Shown: positions 1 to 8,708, counted from the stretch's first letter. The stretch is 64,000 nucleotides of DNA from Kordiimonas lipolytica (GCF_001550065.1 NZ_LRUB01000035.1:310001-374000), one strand, 5' to 3'. Notes: generated by a model from the sequence alone, not told the origin. Translations and numbers: made by a program.

Positions 1-380
1 GCGGCCTTTTGCATCGGAATGGTGATCCGGGCATCTGCCCCATGATGCACGAAATCCGGGGCACCGGCAGATTCGCTACCAACTATCAAAATGTCGCCGG
101 GTTCAAAGGCGAACTCGGTGTAGGCGCTATCGGCCTTTGTGGTCAAGAGGACGAGTCGCTTTCCTTCAGCTGTCCGCCAGTCATCAAAAGCCTGCCAATC
201 CTGGTGATGGTGCAGTTTGACGAGGTCTGCATAATCCATGGCAGAGCGCCTGAAAGCCTTGGCTGAGAACGGGAAGCCGCATGGCTCAATGACGTGCGCA
301 GGCACGTCCACACAGGCCGCAAGGCGCAGCATTGTGCCGGTATTCTGTGGCTGGTCGGGTTGAAAAATGGCTATATCCAT
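1..380 (-). CDS. trmL: tRNA (cytidine(34)-2'-O)-methyltransferase, partial (3' end off the left edge)
   Basis: Translating the minus strand from the ATG at 380 gives a protein opening MDIAIFQPDQPQNTGTMLRL and continuing with IEPCGF, then FRRSAMDYAD, LVLLTTKA and ILIVGSESAGAPD. This is the SPOUT-class TrmL pattern: the PQNTG N-terminal strand, IEPCGF, and the GxESxGxP strand that forms part of the SAM-binding knot. TrmL methylates the ribose of the wobble nucleotide in some leucine tRNAs. Only about 126 residues are present; the C-terminal part of the knot lies outside the window. It is divergent from the cytochrome bc1 operon, an arrangement common in alphaproteobacteria. The plus-strand reading frame over the same bases is a shadow. 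Confidence 0.88.
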   Translation of the reverse strand, partial: MDIAIFQPDQPQNTGTMLRLAACVDVPAHVIEPCGFPFSAKAFRRSAMDYADLVKLHHHQDWQAFDDWRTAEGKRLVLLTTKADSAYTEFAFEPGDILIVGSESAGAPDFVHHGADARITIPMQKA

Positions 381-688
381 GGCGGCGAAGCTAATCGCTT
401 GGCGCAAAAGGCGCAACGACAAGCAGGATGATGGGGCTAAAAACAGGTATTTTTTTTGGAAATATTCTGGATAAAGCCTTGCCTCTTTAGGCCCAGACGA
501 CTAAACAAATCCCAATTCGCTGGGCAGGGGCTGTCCGGCGATTGAATTTATGGTAAGCAAATGCTGCGACTTTGTGACGCGGGACTTTGCCACCAAGCTC
601 GGGTAGAAATACGCGCGACTGGACATAAACTTTCGGGAAGCAAACGATTGATCGCCTTTCGCATCGCGTTCCTGTCAGGGAAGATTAG
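381..688. other. Divergent intergenic region trmL / petA
   Basis: These 308 bases separate two divergent genes and should hold both promoters. A T-rich tract lies near 449-458. The petA ribosome binding site AGGGAAG ends a few bases before its ATG. I see no convincing -35/-10 pair, no RNA gene and no strong inverted repeat. Confidence 0.5.
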
Positions 689-1243
689 ATGAGCACAATC
701 AACGAAACAATTGAAGGTGAAGAAGGCGCCACACGGCGTGATTTTCTTCATGTAGCAGCCACCGGTTTGGGTGGCGTAGGCGCCGTTATGGCTGCCTGGC
801 CATTCATTGACCAGATGAATCCAGCGGCCGATACACTGGCCCTGGCCACTGTTGAGGTAGACCTCAGCGCCATCGGCGTGGGCGAAGCCATTAAGGTCAT
901 GTGGCAGGGTAAGCCAATTTTCATCCGTCATCGTACGGCCAAGGAGATCGAGGAAGCTCGCTCCGTTGACATGTCTGAGCTGGTTGACAAGCAAACCGAT
1001 GCAGAGCGTGTTCAAGAAGGTCGCGCCGAGTGGTTGGTGGTGACAGGCATTTGTACGCACCTTGGCTGTGTACCTGTCGGTACATCCGACGGTGAAGATA
1101 AAGGCGACTTTGGCGGCTGGTTCTGCCCATGCCACGGTTCGCACTATGACACGGCTGGTCGTATTCGGAAGGGCCCGGCACCAAAGAACCTTGCGGTGCC
1201 AACATACGCCTTCCTCAATGATACGACGTTGCAGATCGGTTAA
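689..1243 (+). CDS. petA: Ubiquinol-cytochrome c reductase, Rieske iron-sulfur subunit
   Basis: This is the [2Fe-2S] subunit of the cytochrome bc1 complex; it passes one electron from ubiquinol to cytochrome c1. The N-terminus carries a twin-arginine motif (TRRDFL, about residues 15-20) followed by a single hydrophobic anchor, as expected for a Tat-inserted Rieske protein. Both cluster motifs are intact: CTHLGC, with C122 and H124 as iron ligands, and CPCHGSHY, with C146 and H149 as ligands; C127 and C148 form the usual disulfide. The length of 184 residues is normal. An AGGGAAG site lies just upstream of the ATG. First gene of a tight petABC operon, 11 bases before petB. Confidence 0.97.
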   Translation: MSTINETIEGEEGATRRDFLHVAATGLGGVGAVMAAWPFIDQMNPAADTLALATVEVDLSAIGVGEAIKVMWQGKPIFIRHRTAKEIEEARSVDMSELVDKQTDAERVQEGRAEWLVVTGICTHLGCVPVGTSDGEDKGDFGGWFCPCHGSHYDTAGRIRKGPAPKNLAVPTYAFLNDTTLQIG

Positions 1244-1254
1244 GGGGAGCAATC

Positions 1255-2526
1255 ATGGCTGAATGGATTGACGCAAAGCCTAAAAACAAGGCTGCCGCCT
1301 GGTTGGAAGAACGCCTTCCGGTCATCGGTCTCGTGAATAACGTCGTGGGTGTTGATACGCCAACCCCGCGTAACCTGAACTACTGGTGGAACTTCGGTTC
1401 CCTGGCTGGCCTGATGCTGATGGTGCAGATCATCTCCGGTATCGTGCTTGCAATGCACTATACACCGAACACGCTGATGGCTTTCGACAGCGTTGAGCGC
1501 ATCATGCGCGACGTCAACTATGGTTGGCTGATCCGCTATATGCACGCCAACGGCGCAAGCTTCTTCTTCATCGCTGTGTATATCCACATCCTGCGCGGTC
1601 TTTACTATGGTTCCTACAAGGCACCACGCGAAGTACTGTGGATGCTCGGCCTGGTGATTTTCCTTCTCATGATGGCAACTGCCTTCATGGGTTACGTGCT
1701 GCCATGGGGCCAGATGTCCTTCTGGGGTGCGACAGTGATCACCAACCTGTTCTCTGCAATTCCGGTTGTGGGCGACAGCATCGTGACCCTGCTGTGGGGT
1801 GGCTTCTCCGTTGATAACCCAACGCTGAACCGCTTCTTCAGCCTGCACTATCTGCTGCCGTTCGTGATCACCGGTGTTGTGATCCTGCACATCTGGGCCA
1901 AGAAGGTATCCGACAGCGGCAACCCGCTGGGTATTGACGTGAAATCCAGCGCAGACCAGATCCCGTTCCACCCGTTCTACACGGTGAAGGACGCTTTTGG
2001 CGCCGCTGTATTCTTCGCGATCTTCGCCCTGTTCCTGTTCTACATGCCGAACGCGCTTGGTCACCCGGACAACTACATTCCGGCTGATCCGCTGGTAACG
2101 CCAGGTTCCATCGTTCCTGAGTGGTACTTCCTGCCATTCTACGCGATCCTGCGTTCCATCACGTTCGACATCGGCATTCCTTTCACCGACGTTGTGATCA
2201 TCCCCGCGAAGCTTCTGGGTGTTATCGCAATGTTCGCAGCGATCATCGTGCTGTTCTTCCTGCCTTGGCTGGACCGCAGCAAAGTTCGCTCCGGTAAGTT
2301 CCGTCCGATGTTCCGCTGGTTCTTCTGGTTCCTGGTGATCGACATGGTTGTTCTGACCATCGTTGGCGGCAAGAAACCTGAAGGCATCTGGCCTGTCATC
2401 GGCCTGATCGGTACGGCCTACTATTTCGCACACTTCCTGATCGTGCTGCCGCTTCTCGCCAAATTCGAGAAAACGCTGCCACTGCCAGAGAGCATCGCGA
2501 ACCCAGTAGTCAAAGCTGCAGAGTAA
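1255..2526 (+). CDS. petB: Cytochrome b subunit of the bc1 complex
   Basis: This is the membrane subunit that carries the two b hemes and the Qo and Qi quinone sites. The 423-residue protein is strongly hydrophobic with several clear membrane helices. The Qo-site motif PEWY is present as [15 protein letters not shown], and the second-helix glycine pattern and paired histidines ([16 protein letters not shown]; later [17 protein letters not shown]) provide the heme ligands. Start supported by AAGGGGAGC a few bases upstream. The C-terminus extends past the eighth helix, which is usual for alphaproteobacterial full-length cytochrome b. It lies between petA and petC with gaps of 11 and 7 bases. 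Confidence 0.97.
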   Translation: MAEWIDAKPKNKAAAWLEERLPVIGLVNNVVGVDTPTPRNLNYWWNFGSLAGLMLMVQIISGIVLAMHYTPNTLMAFDSVERIMRDVNYGWLIRYMHANGASFFFIAVYIHILRGLYYGSYKAPREVLWMLGLVIFLLMMATAFMGYVLPWGQMSFWGATVITNLFSAIPVVGDSIVTLLWGGFSVDNPTLNRFFSLHYLLPFVITGVVILHIWAKKVSDSGNPLGIDVKSSADQIPFHPFYTVKDAFGAAVFFAIFALFLFYMPNALGHPDNYIPADPLVTPGSIVPEWYFLPFYAILRSITFDIGIPFTDVVIIPAKLLGVIAMFAAIIVLFFLPWLDRSKVRSGKFRPMFRWFFWFLVIDMVVLTIVGGKKPEGIWPVIGLIGTAYYFAHFLIVLPLLAKFEKTLPLPESIANPVVKAAE

Positions 2527-2533
2527 GGGGAAT

Positions 2534-3328
2534 ATGACGATGAAACTTGTTAAGAATATCGCGATTGCCCTCACTGCTGTTGCTGGCCTTGCCGGTACTG
2601 CGATGGGCGCGGGTGCTGCGAAGCATCCAATGCAAATGGAATGGTCCTTCGAGGGCCCGACCGGTACGTATGACCGTGCATCCGCTCAGCGCGGCTGGCA
2701 GGTTTACCAGCAGGTTTGTTCCGCATGCCACAGCCTGAAATACTTCCGTTTCCGTAACCTGGCTGAGCTGGGCTACGAAGACGACATGATCAAGGCATGG
2801 GCTGCTGAATACACGGTTGTTGACGGTGTGGACGACGCGGGTGACCCAAAAGAGCGTAAGGGCCTGCCACAGGACGCGTTCCCAAGCCCGTTCCCGAACC
2901 CAGAGGCTGCTGCGGCATCCAATGGCGGTGCGGTTCCTCCGGATTTGTCGCTGATCGCCAAAGCCCGTCATGACGGCCCGAACTATCTGTTCAGCCTGCT
3001 GACCGGTTATCAAGATGCACCGGCAGACCATGAGGCACCAGCTGGCAAGAGCTACAACCCATACTTCCCAGGTGGCAACATCTCCATGGCGCCTCCGCTT
3101 GCCGAAGGTATCGTTGAATATGAAGACGGTACAGCAGCAACGCAGGAGCAGATGGCTAAGGACGTTGTGAACTTCCTGATGTATGTGGCCGAGCCGAAGC
3201 TTGAGGCACGCCATCACATGGGCCTGAACGTCCTCCTGTATCTGATGATCCTGGTTGTCGTTCTGTACTTCTCCATGAAGAAGATCTGGAAGCCGGTTAA
3301 GGAAGGCAAAAACTTCTATAAGAAGTAA
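2534..3328 (+). CDS. petC: Cytochrome c1 subunit of the bc1 complex
   Basis: This c-type cytochrome receives electrons from the Rieske protein and passes them to soluble cytochrome c. A Sec signal peptide (cleavage probably after TAMGAGA, near residue 25) precedes the covalent heme site CSACH, preceded by VYQQV. The axial methionine is probably in the NISMAPPL stretch, typical of c1. A C-terminal membrane anchor (LNVLLYLMILVVVLYFSMKKIW) ends the 264-residue protein. The ATG at 2534 has an AAGGGG site; an in-frame ATG two codons later is an alternative. Last gene of the operon, followed by a strong terminator. Confidence 0.97.
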   Translation: MTMKLVKNIAIALTAVAGLAGTAMGAGAAKHPMQMEWSFEGPTGTYDRASAQRGWQVYQQVCSACHSLKYFRFRNLAELGYEDDMIKAWAAEYTVVDGVDDAGDPKERKGLPQDAFPSPFPNPEAAAASNGGAVPPDLSLIAKARHDGPNYLFSLLTGYQDAPADHEAPAGKSYNPYFPGGNISMAPPLAEGIVEYEDGTAATQEQMAKDVVNFLMYVAEPKLEARHHMGLNVLLYLMILVVVLYFSMKKIWKPVKEGKNFYKK

Positions 3329-3350
3329 GCCTTTCCAAAGAGAATGACTG

Positions 3351-3384
3351 AAAGGGCTGCGCGTTGCGCGGCCCTTTTTCTTTG
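3351..3384 (+). terminator. Rho-independent terminator of the petABC operon
   Basis: Bases 3351-3362 pair with 3366-3377 in a 12-bp stem with one G-T pair and a three-base loop, then run into TTTTTCTTT. It begins 22 bases after the petC stop. This is one of the clearest terminators in the window. Confidence 0.92.
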
Positions 3385-3541
3385 CGCGGGGCAGAAGGGT
3401 TCCAAGGCTTGCAACAGGCCGAATATGTGCAAGCTTGTCGTCGGGCAACAGTTATGATTAGATGGCGTTGAAAATACATTTTAAGGCGCGTGCGAGGGGG
3501 ATAATCTGCCTGATTTTGAAATTTCCGATGCCCAGCATGCT

Positions 3542-4258
3542 GTGATCGATCAAGTTGTCGAACTGCAGAATAACAGGGAGCATAATTCCCTGAAGATTGC
3601 AGAAACGCTGCGTTATATGGCGGCAATGTATGTCAAGCCGCTCAGGGATCATGTGCACATCGAGGATGCGGTCCTGTGCGACTGTGCCGCTGGCTTTGGG
3701 TGGTTGGCTTTCGCGTATCTTTTGTCCGGTGGCAAACACGCTATCCTTGTTGAACCGCATGCCGGGAAGCTTGAGGCGTCGCGCAAGTTGGCTGCCGTCC
3801 TTGGTGTTGCGGACCGGTGCGAATTTCGGAACGATCTATTGCAGGACCTGTCACTCGCTGACAAATCGGTTGATGTCTTCGCCTCGATAGAGACCCTGGA
3901 GCATGTGGGGCGCAAGAACATACGGGCGGCGGTGGCCAATATCGCGCGCGTTACCCGGCGGGTGGTTCTGCTGACAGCACCAAACCAGCTGTCTCCCCTT
4001 GTCAGCCATGATGCGGGCGTGCCGTTTTCACACTGGCTGCCCATTGGCTGGCGCAGGCCCTTCTGTCGCATGCTTGGCGTAAGCCATAGCGAGTACCACC
4101 ATTTTCCTGCTCCATGGCACTTGGGAGGATTGAGGAAAGATTTCCGCCCAAGCGCGTCTGCGCTGGTTTTTAGGGATTTCCGAGCTTGGCGCGACCACTA
4201 CCCCATCTATAGTCCCTATGCTGGAGGCAGGTGGAAAATGGCTCCCCCGGTTGGCTAA
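3542..4258 (+). CDS. Class I SAM-dependent methyltransferase, substrate unknown
   Basis: The protein has a class I methyltransferase core. Motif I is degenerate (CDCAAGFGWLAFAYLLSGG), followed by the acidic end of strand 2 (AILVEPHAGKLE), then KSVDVFASIETLEHVGR as motif IV and post-motif. This resembles UbiE/Methyltransf_11-type enzymes acting on small molecules or lipids. The GTG at 3542 has no ribosome binding site. The open frame continues upstream to about 3485, and a GAGGGGG stretch at 3494-3500 precedes an in-frame CTG at 3506, so the true start may be earlier. Upstream lies the petC terminator, so it has its own promoter. I cannot name the substrate. Confidence 0.72.
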   Translation: MIDQVVELQNNREHNSLKIAETLRYMAAMYVKPLRDHVHIEDAVLCDCAAGFGWLAFAYLLSGGKHAILVEPHAGKLEASRKLAAVLGVADRCEFRNDLLQDLSLADKSVDVFASIETLEHVGRKNIRAAVANIARVTRRVVLLTAPNQLSPLVSHDAGVPFSHWLPIGWRRPFCRMLGVSHSEYHHFPAPWHLGGLRKDFRPSASALVFRDFRAWRDHYPIYSPYAGGRWKMAPPVG

Positions 4259-4439
4259 GCATCTATATTAGAATTACCGCCGCCTTGTTCGGTCGGCATT
4301 CCTTTTGGATCAGCCCCAACCTGGCAAATGTGTGGGTGGCTCGTTCTACGCACTAGTATGATCGCTCGGCTGGCCCTGTTGTTAAGGTCCATGCGCGAGG
4401 CTACTATCCCATGCAGCTTCAAAAAAAGGATAAAAACCT

Positions 4440-4871
4440 GTGAAAACATTTGTCAGACTGACTGTTGCTCTCATCGCCATGTTTGCCCCTACAGCCACTT
4501 CGGCGGACGAGCAGGCAACACTGCCGTTCTCAAAAGCGGTGCGGGTTGGTGACATGCTTTACCTGTCTGGTGAACTGGGCGCGAAGCCAGGTGCCATGAT
4601 GCTGGTGCCGGGTGGCATCGGGCCTGAGACCCGGCAGACCATGGAAAACATTAAGGCAACGCTGGAAGCCAGCGGGTCAGACATGGATCATGTGGTGAAA
4701 TGCCTGGTGATGCTGGCAGACATTGGCGAATGGGCGGAGATGAACGAAGTTTATCGCACCTATTTCAAGCCTGGTCGGTATCCAGCACGCAGTGCTTTGG
4801 GCGCGTCTGGGCTGGCGCTGGGTGCTCGGGTCGAGATCGAGTGTATGGCCCGAGTGAAAGAGGACAGTTAG
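4440..4871 (+). CDS. RidA/YjgF-family protein with a signal peptide
   Basis: After an N-terminal signal sequence (MKTFVRLTVALIAMFAPTAT, cleavage probably after TSA near residue 21) the protein follows the RidA fold: LPFSKAVRVGDMLYLSGELG, then a linker, ETRQTMENIKATLEASG, and RYPARSALGASGLALGARVEIEC near the end. The late arginine of RxARxA, which binds the substrate carboxylate in deaminating RidA members, is present. Cytosolic RidA hydrolyses reactive enamines and imines; an exported member must act in the periplasm, so its substrate may differ. The start is GTG with an A-rich AAAGGA site upstream. It converges with the MazG-like gene, the two overlapping by four bases. Confidence 0.85.
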   Translation: MKTFVRLTVALIAMFAPTATSADEQATLPFSKAVRVGDMLYLSGELGAKPGAMMLVPGGIGPETRQTMENIKATLEASGSDMDHVVKCLVMLADIGEWAEMNEVYRTYFKPGRYPARSALGASGLALGARVEIECMARVKEDS

Positions 4872-5179
4872 GTTCCCTGCGGCTTTATATGGCTGCCTGT
4901 GCCGTCGCCACTGGCGAGCCAGGAGCGGGCGCGGTTCTCCGCCATCTTGGCCGTAACCTCTTCGGTGAGGTTGAGGCCATTGAGCTCCATCAGGCGGTAA
5001 AGAAGTATGGCGATGTCCGCCGTTTCCTTACCGATTTCCCGCTTGTCACCCTGGGCCGTAGCTTCCAGCAGTTCATCAAGCTCAACCTTTGCCCTGCGCA
5101 CAAGGACAGTTTGGTCAGAGACCGGGCCGAAGGTCTCCTCAGCCCATTTGGTAATGGATTGTTGCGTTTCGCTGGCCAT
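4868..5179 (-). CDS. MazG-like nucleotide pyrophosphohydrolase family protein
   Basis: This 103-residue, all-helical protein shows the metal-binding pattern of the MazG/dUTPase-like superfamily: KVELDELLEAT in the first helix and EIGKETADIAILLYRL in the second, giving an ExxE...ExxD arrangement. Such enzymes cut nucleoside triphosphates to monophosphate and pyrophosphate; the nucleotide is not predictable here. The ATG at 5179 lies two bases after the carbonic anhydrase stop, so it is almost certainly the last gene of that minus-strand operon. Its 3' end overlaps the RidA-like gene by four bases. Confidence 0.78.
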   Translation of the reverse strand: MASETQQSITKWAEETFGPVSDQTVLVRRAKVELDELLEATAQGDKREIGKETADIAILLYRLMELNGLNLTEEVTAKMAENRARSWLASGDGTGSHIKPQGT

Positions 5180-5181
5180 AG

Positions 5182-5820
5182 CTAGCCAATGGTTTCCACA
5201 TCAAGTGTGATTTTCTGCTTTGCCCGAACCTCCGATAGGTCCCCGTTGTGGATGTCGAAAATAAAGCCGACGACGGATAGCGTGCCTGCGTCCACGCGCT
5301 CGCGCACGAAGGGGAAGCTCTTGAGGTTCTGCAGGCTCAGGTGCACGGCTGCGCGCTCCAGCATGCGCTTGCTTTCGGTCTCATTCCGCTCGTCGAAGTC
5401 TTCATGGGTGCGCAGCCATTCCCTAAGGGGGCGCATCCAGTTATGGACAAAACTGTCGGTTGGCATGCTGTGGTCGATAACGCTGGCGACGCCGCCACAT
5501 CCGGCGTGTCCCATGACAACGATATTGTCCACTTCAAGCACGGTAACGGCAAATTCGATGGCTGCAGATGTACCGTGATAGCCGCTGTCTTTTTCATAGG
5601 GGGGCACCATGGCCGCCACGTTACGGACAACAAAGAGGTCGCCCGGGCCGGCAGACAATATCTGCTGGGGCAGGACACGGCTGTCGGAACAGGCAATCAT
5701 CAATGTGTGAGGCCTCTGGCCCGATGTGGCCAGTTCTTCATAAAGGGCGCGGTCACTCTCGAAAACCGTATCCCTGAAATTTTGATAGCCCTTGATGAGG
5801 CGTTCGTCGATCTTGCTCAT
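5182..5820 (-). CDS. Beta-class carbonic anhydrase
   Basis: The enzyme interconverts CO2 and bicarbonate with a zinc ion. The zinc ligands are visible as CSDSR (C44, D46, R48) and GHAGCGG (H105, C108), the standard beta-class set with the Asp-Arg dyad. At about 212 residues it is a normal length. I chose the ATG at 5820 (MSKIDERLIKGYQ), which matches family N-termini; an ATG at 5838 is in frame but would overlap the preceding PAS gene by 13 bases. It sits between a PAS_5 gene and a MazG-like gene in one transcription unit. Confidence 0.93.
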   Translation of the reverse strand: MSKIDERLIKGYQNFRDTVFESDRALYEELATSGQRPHTLMIACSDSRVLPQQILSAGPGDLFVVRNVAAMVPPYEKDSGYHGTSAAIEFAVTVLEVDNIVVMGHAGCGGVASVIDHSMPTDSFVHNWMRPLREWLRTHEDFDERNETESKRMLERAAVHLSLQNLKSFPFVRERVDAGTLSVVGFIFDIHNGDLSEVRAKQKITLDVETIG

Positions 5821-5825
5821 AGTGA

Positions 5826-6446
5826 CTAACTTGTCCATTTTGCGACGTCTTGCAAGGTCAATCTTTCCGCGTCTTTGTTCGTACTATTTCTGTGGAAGAT
5901 GAAATTCTCTATGTAGGCGGCAGGGGCGCCTGCGCCTAGGTCAAGGTACCGCAAGTCTTTGATGTGATCGTCGCTCTGGTCTTCAAGGGGGCGCATGCCT
6001 CTGTCGTCAATGGCTTTCCGGCCGAGGCCATAAGCCATGACATACCGAACCTTCCCGGCGTCATCGGCCAGGGGGAGGTGCAGCGTTTCATGCAGGTAGC
6101 GGCTACCGCTGTTGGTCGAGATAATGTCCCTTACAAAAGCACCGCAAGGTGTGTCCACGATATAGTCATGGAAAGCAGCGACGGATTTCCTGAACTGATC
6201 GGGCAGGAGGTCATAATAATTGACGCCGTTCAGGGGGTAGCCTGCTGCACGCTCAAAGGCGCTTCCAGCATAACGGATAGGCAGGTTCATTTTGCCTATC
6301 ATCTCAGTTACGCAAATCTGCGGCAGAAACTTACCGAACCTCATGGGTGACAGGTCAGACCGGCGGGGCAGCAACGGGTGTGCTTCGCGCGGCAGCTGTA
6401 ACCACCGTTCAGTGAACGGCAGAAAAGACTCAGGTAGGATGTTCAT
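5826..6446 (-). CDS. PAS_5-family single-domain protein, copy 1
   Basis: About 206 residues with the pattern of the alphaproteobacterial PAS_5 family: LPREAHPLLPRRSDLSPM, then LPIRYAGSAFERAAGYPLNG, NYYDLLPDQ, TPCGAFVRD, GSRYLHETLHLPL and MAYGLGRK. There is no output domain, so it may act through a partner or bind a small ligand; the role is unknown. The start is the ATG at 6446, preceded by a good GAGGGG site; the longer reading frame would need a TTG at 6464. It is first in a unit with carbonic anhydrase and the MazG-like gene, and is a clear paralogue of the next gene upstream. Confidence 0.75.
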   Translation of the reverse strand: MNILPESFLPFTERWLQLPREAHPLLPRRSDLSPMRFGKFLPQICVTEMIGKMNLPIRYAGSAFERAAGYPLNGVNYYDLLPDQFRKSVAAFHDYIVDTPCGAFVRDIISTNSGSRYLHETLHLPLADDAGKVRYVMAYGLGRKAIDDRGMRPLEDQSDDHIKDLRYLDLGAGAPAAYIENFIFHRNSTNKDAERLTLQDVAKWTS

Positions 6447-6555
6447 GCAGGACCCCTCGTGCAAGTCAGGCCTATCATCGCATGATGTGGCCTCAAGTTC
6501 AATTTGATACGAACGATGCCGGGCTGCGGATCAGCTTAAGGGGGCGTTTGTATAT

Positions 6556-7119
6556 TCAGGCAGCGCTGAACTGAAAGTCGGCGACATGCTCGCGCGGTGC
6601 TCCATTACCGACATCCATATAAAATAGTTCCTTGATGTTGGATTCGTTGTGGTTGCCAGTTGACCGTGGTGAAAGGTCTCCATAGGGCTTGCGGCCTACG
6701 CCATAGACCAGCAGGTAGCGAACAGCACCTTCGTCGTTCACCAGGGGCAAGTGAACTGTATCATGGACGTATCGACTGCCTGATGCCGCAGTTATGACAT
6801 CACTGACATAGGCGCCGCAGGGGGTGGTCTGGATCAGGTCATGAAATCTTTCGGTCGCGGCCAGGAATCTCTCCGGCAAGATGTCATAGTAATTTTCAAG
6901 CTCAGAGCCAAAGCCTGCTAGTCGTTCGAATTCGCTGCCGGCAAATCGGATCGTCATGTTTCTAGGGGCCAGGAACTCGGTGATGCAGACAAGGTGCAGG
7001 AATTCGCCAAAGAGGACAGGGCTGATATCCTTTTTATGGGGCAAAAATGAATGCGCCCTGCGGGGTAGCCCCCGCCAAGCCTTTATGAATGGAGCAAATT
7101 CACCCGGTGGCTCGAACAT
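6556..7119 (-). CDS. PAS_5-family single-domain protein, copy 2
   Basis: 187 residues, aligning along its whole length with the downstream PAS_5 gene: LPRRAHSFLPHKKDISPV, MTIRFAGSEFERLAG, ENYYDILPERF, TPCGAYVSD, GSRYVHDTVHLPL and LVYGVGRK. The tandem pair looks like an old duplication. As in copy 1, no kinase, cyclase or DNA-binding domain follows the PAS fold, and the function is not known. ATG start with GGGATC upstream. It lies 109 bases upstream of copy 1's start, and about 110 bases separate it from the marR-type gene. Confidence 0.75.
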   Translation of the reverse strand: MFEPPGEFAPFIKAWRGLPRRAHSFLPHKKDISPVLFGEFLHLVCITEFLAPRNMTIRFAGSEFERLAGFGSELENYYDILPERFLAATERFHDLIQTTPCGAYVSDVITAASGSRYVHDTVHLPLVNDEGAVRYLLVYGVGRKPYGDLSPRSTGNHNESNIKELFYMDVGNGAPREHVADFQFSAA

Positions 7120-7227
7120 ATTGATCCCGTTGCTACGACATTGCCCAGTCTATCGTGAGGCAAACCCGTTATTTTTCAATTAATAGCTACGGGGCGGGCA
7201 AGATGTCGGTTCATTCGGGGGGGGGCT

Positions 7228-7716
7228 TTATTTTTCAATCTGCCGCAGAACGGCTTCGCGCTCGTCTTCATTCACGATGTTCAGAAGAACTTCCCAAAAG
7301 CCTGCGACTGCTTCGGGCCCGGCCTTTTTATAAGCCTCGGCCACGCGCTGACGCTGGGTTTCAAACAGTTCTTTTTCGAACGCCTTGCCTTTGTCCGTCA
7401 GGTAAAGAAGCCGTTGGCGACGGTCCTCGACGCCTGATACCTGGTCCACATAGCCTTCTTCGACAAGTTGGCCCAAGACCCGTGACAGGCTCTGCTTGGT
7501 GATCCGCAGGAGACTGAGGAGGCCCGAGACTGTTGTGCCAGGGTTGCGGCCAACGAAATAGAGCACGCGGTGATGCGCCCGGCCAAAGCTTGAGTCTGCC
7601 AGAATATTGTCCGGGTCGCGTGTAAAATCGCGATAGGCGAAATACAAAAGCTCAATACCGCGCCGGAGTTCTTCTTCACGTAAATAAAGGTTCGAATGTG
7701 GTAATTTTCTTTGCAT
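7228..7716 (-). CDS. MarR-family transcriptional regulator
   Basis: A 162-residue winged-helix protein: TTVSGLLSLLRITKQSLSRVLGQLVEEGYVD is the recognition helix region and DRRQRLLYLTDKG is the wing, both MarR-like. MarR proteins are usually dimeric repressors released by small ligands. It is divergent from ilvE across 113 bases that contain an inverted repeat (7734-7754), so it probably regulates itself and perhaps ilvE. The MarR-ilvE pairing is common in alphaproteobacteria; the ligand is not known to me. Confidence 0.9.
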   Translation of the reverse strand: MQRKLPHSNLYLREEELRRGIELLYFAYRDFTRDPDNILADSSFGRAHHRVLYFVGRNPGTTVSGLLSLLRITKQSLSRVLGQLVEEGYVDQVSGVEDRRQRLLYLTDKGKAFEKELFETQRQRVAEAYKKAGPEAVAGFWEVLLNIVNEDEREAVLRQIEK

Positions 7717-7733
7717 AAGCCTGATAAGCGATA

Positions 7734-7754
7734 TATGTCAGTGATGTTGACATA
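7734..7754. promoter_or_regulatory. Inverted repeat overlapping a -35-like box, candidate MarR operator
   Basis: TATGTCA (7734-7740) and TGACATA (7748-7754) form a perfect 7-bp inverted repeat with a 7-base spacer, the size expected for a MarR dimer. TTGACA (7747-7752) fits a -35 box for ilvE, with TACATC at 7770-7775 as a weak -10 at 17-base spacing. Binding is inferred from position only. Confidence 0.5.
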
Positions 7755-7829
7755 ATATCGACAGAATGTTACATCGATCAAGTAAAAAGCGACATAATCT
7801 TATTTGTTTCGTGTCTGTGGAGAACAAAA

Positions 7830-8708
7830 ATGGCATCTGCCCCTTATGATGACCGCGATGGTTGGATCTGGATGGACGGTGAATACCGTCCCTGGCGCGA
7901 TTGTACCGCCCATGTGTTAACCCATGCCCTGCATTATGGCGGCGCGGTCTTTGAGGGACAGCGGGCCTATAACGGTAAGATATTCAAACTTAAAGAACAT
8001 ACCGAGCGTCTTTTCAAGTCTGCTGAAATGCTGGGCTATAAAATTCCCTACACGCAGGACCAGATCAATGATGCCTGTATGGAGCTTTTGGACAAGAATA
8101 ATCTGGTAGATGCCTATTGCCGTCCGGTCGTGTGGCGCGGCAGTGAAATGATGGGCGTTGCAGCTCAGAACAATACCATCCATGCCGCTATTGCCGTATG
8201 GGAGTGGCCTTCCTATTTCTCTCCGGAGGCTCGCATGAAAGGCCTGCGACTGGATATTTCCAAGTGGCGGCGTCCGGCGGCTGACACGGCGCCTGTACAT
8301 GCCAAGGCATCCGGCCTTTACATGATCTGCACCATGAGCAAGCACGCAGCCGAAGCCAAAGGCTTTGATGATGCGCTGATGTATGATTATCGCGGTCAAG
8401 TGGCGGAAGCTACCGGGGCCAACATCTTCTTCGTCAAGGACGGAGACCTGCATACGCCAACGCCTGACTGTTTCCTGAACGGCATAACCCGCCAGACAGT
8501 GATCGAGCTTGCGAAAAAGCGCCAGATCAAGGTGATCGAGCGCGCTATCATGCCGGAAGAAATGGAGGGCTTCGAGCAGGCATTCCTTACAGGTTCCGCA
8601 GCCGAAGTGACGCCACTTTCCGAGATCGGTCCATATAACTTTGAAGTTGGTGATATCACGAAAGCGCTGATGCTTGATTATGACGCGCTTGTAAAAGGGG
8701 AAGCCTGA
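7830..8708 (+). CDS. ilvE: Branched-chain amino acid aminotransferase
   Basis: This PLP enzyme performs the last step of valine, leucine and isoleucine synthesis and the first of their breakdown. The fold type IV signature is clear: LTHALHYGGAVFEGQRAY near the N-terminus, the lysine region KASGLYMICTMSKHAAEAKGFDDAL, then EATGANIFFVKDG and GITRQTVIELAK, then FLTGSAAEVTPL. The length of 292 residues is typical of bacterial BCAT. Divergent from the marR-type gene and convergent with an XRE regulator, with a probable terminator just past the stop. Confidence 0.95.
   Translation: MASAPYDDRDGWIWMDGEYRPWRDCTAHVLTHALHYGGAVFEGQRAYNGKIFKLKEHTERLFKSAEMLGYKIPYTQDQINDACMELLDKNNLVDAYCRPVVWRGSEMMGVAAQNNTIHAAIAVWEWPSYFSPEARMKGLRLDISKWRRPAADTAPVHAKASGLYMICTMSKHAAEAKGFDDALMYDYRGQVAEATGANIFFVKDGDLHTPTPDCFLNGITRQTVIELAKKRQIKVIERAIMPEEMEGFEQAFLTGSAAEVTPLSEIGPYNFEVGDITKALMLDYDALVKGEA

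Noticed and set aside
9..266. Plus-strand open frame of 85 codons at the left edge
   Set aside because: It is the reverse of the partial trmL gene, whose translation shows conserved motifs.
1240..2574. 444-codon minus-strand frame over petB
   Set aside because: Low-complexity, charged translation with no family resemblance; it mirrors the conserved cytochrome b gene.
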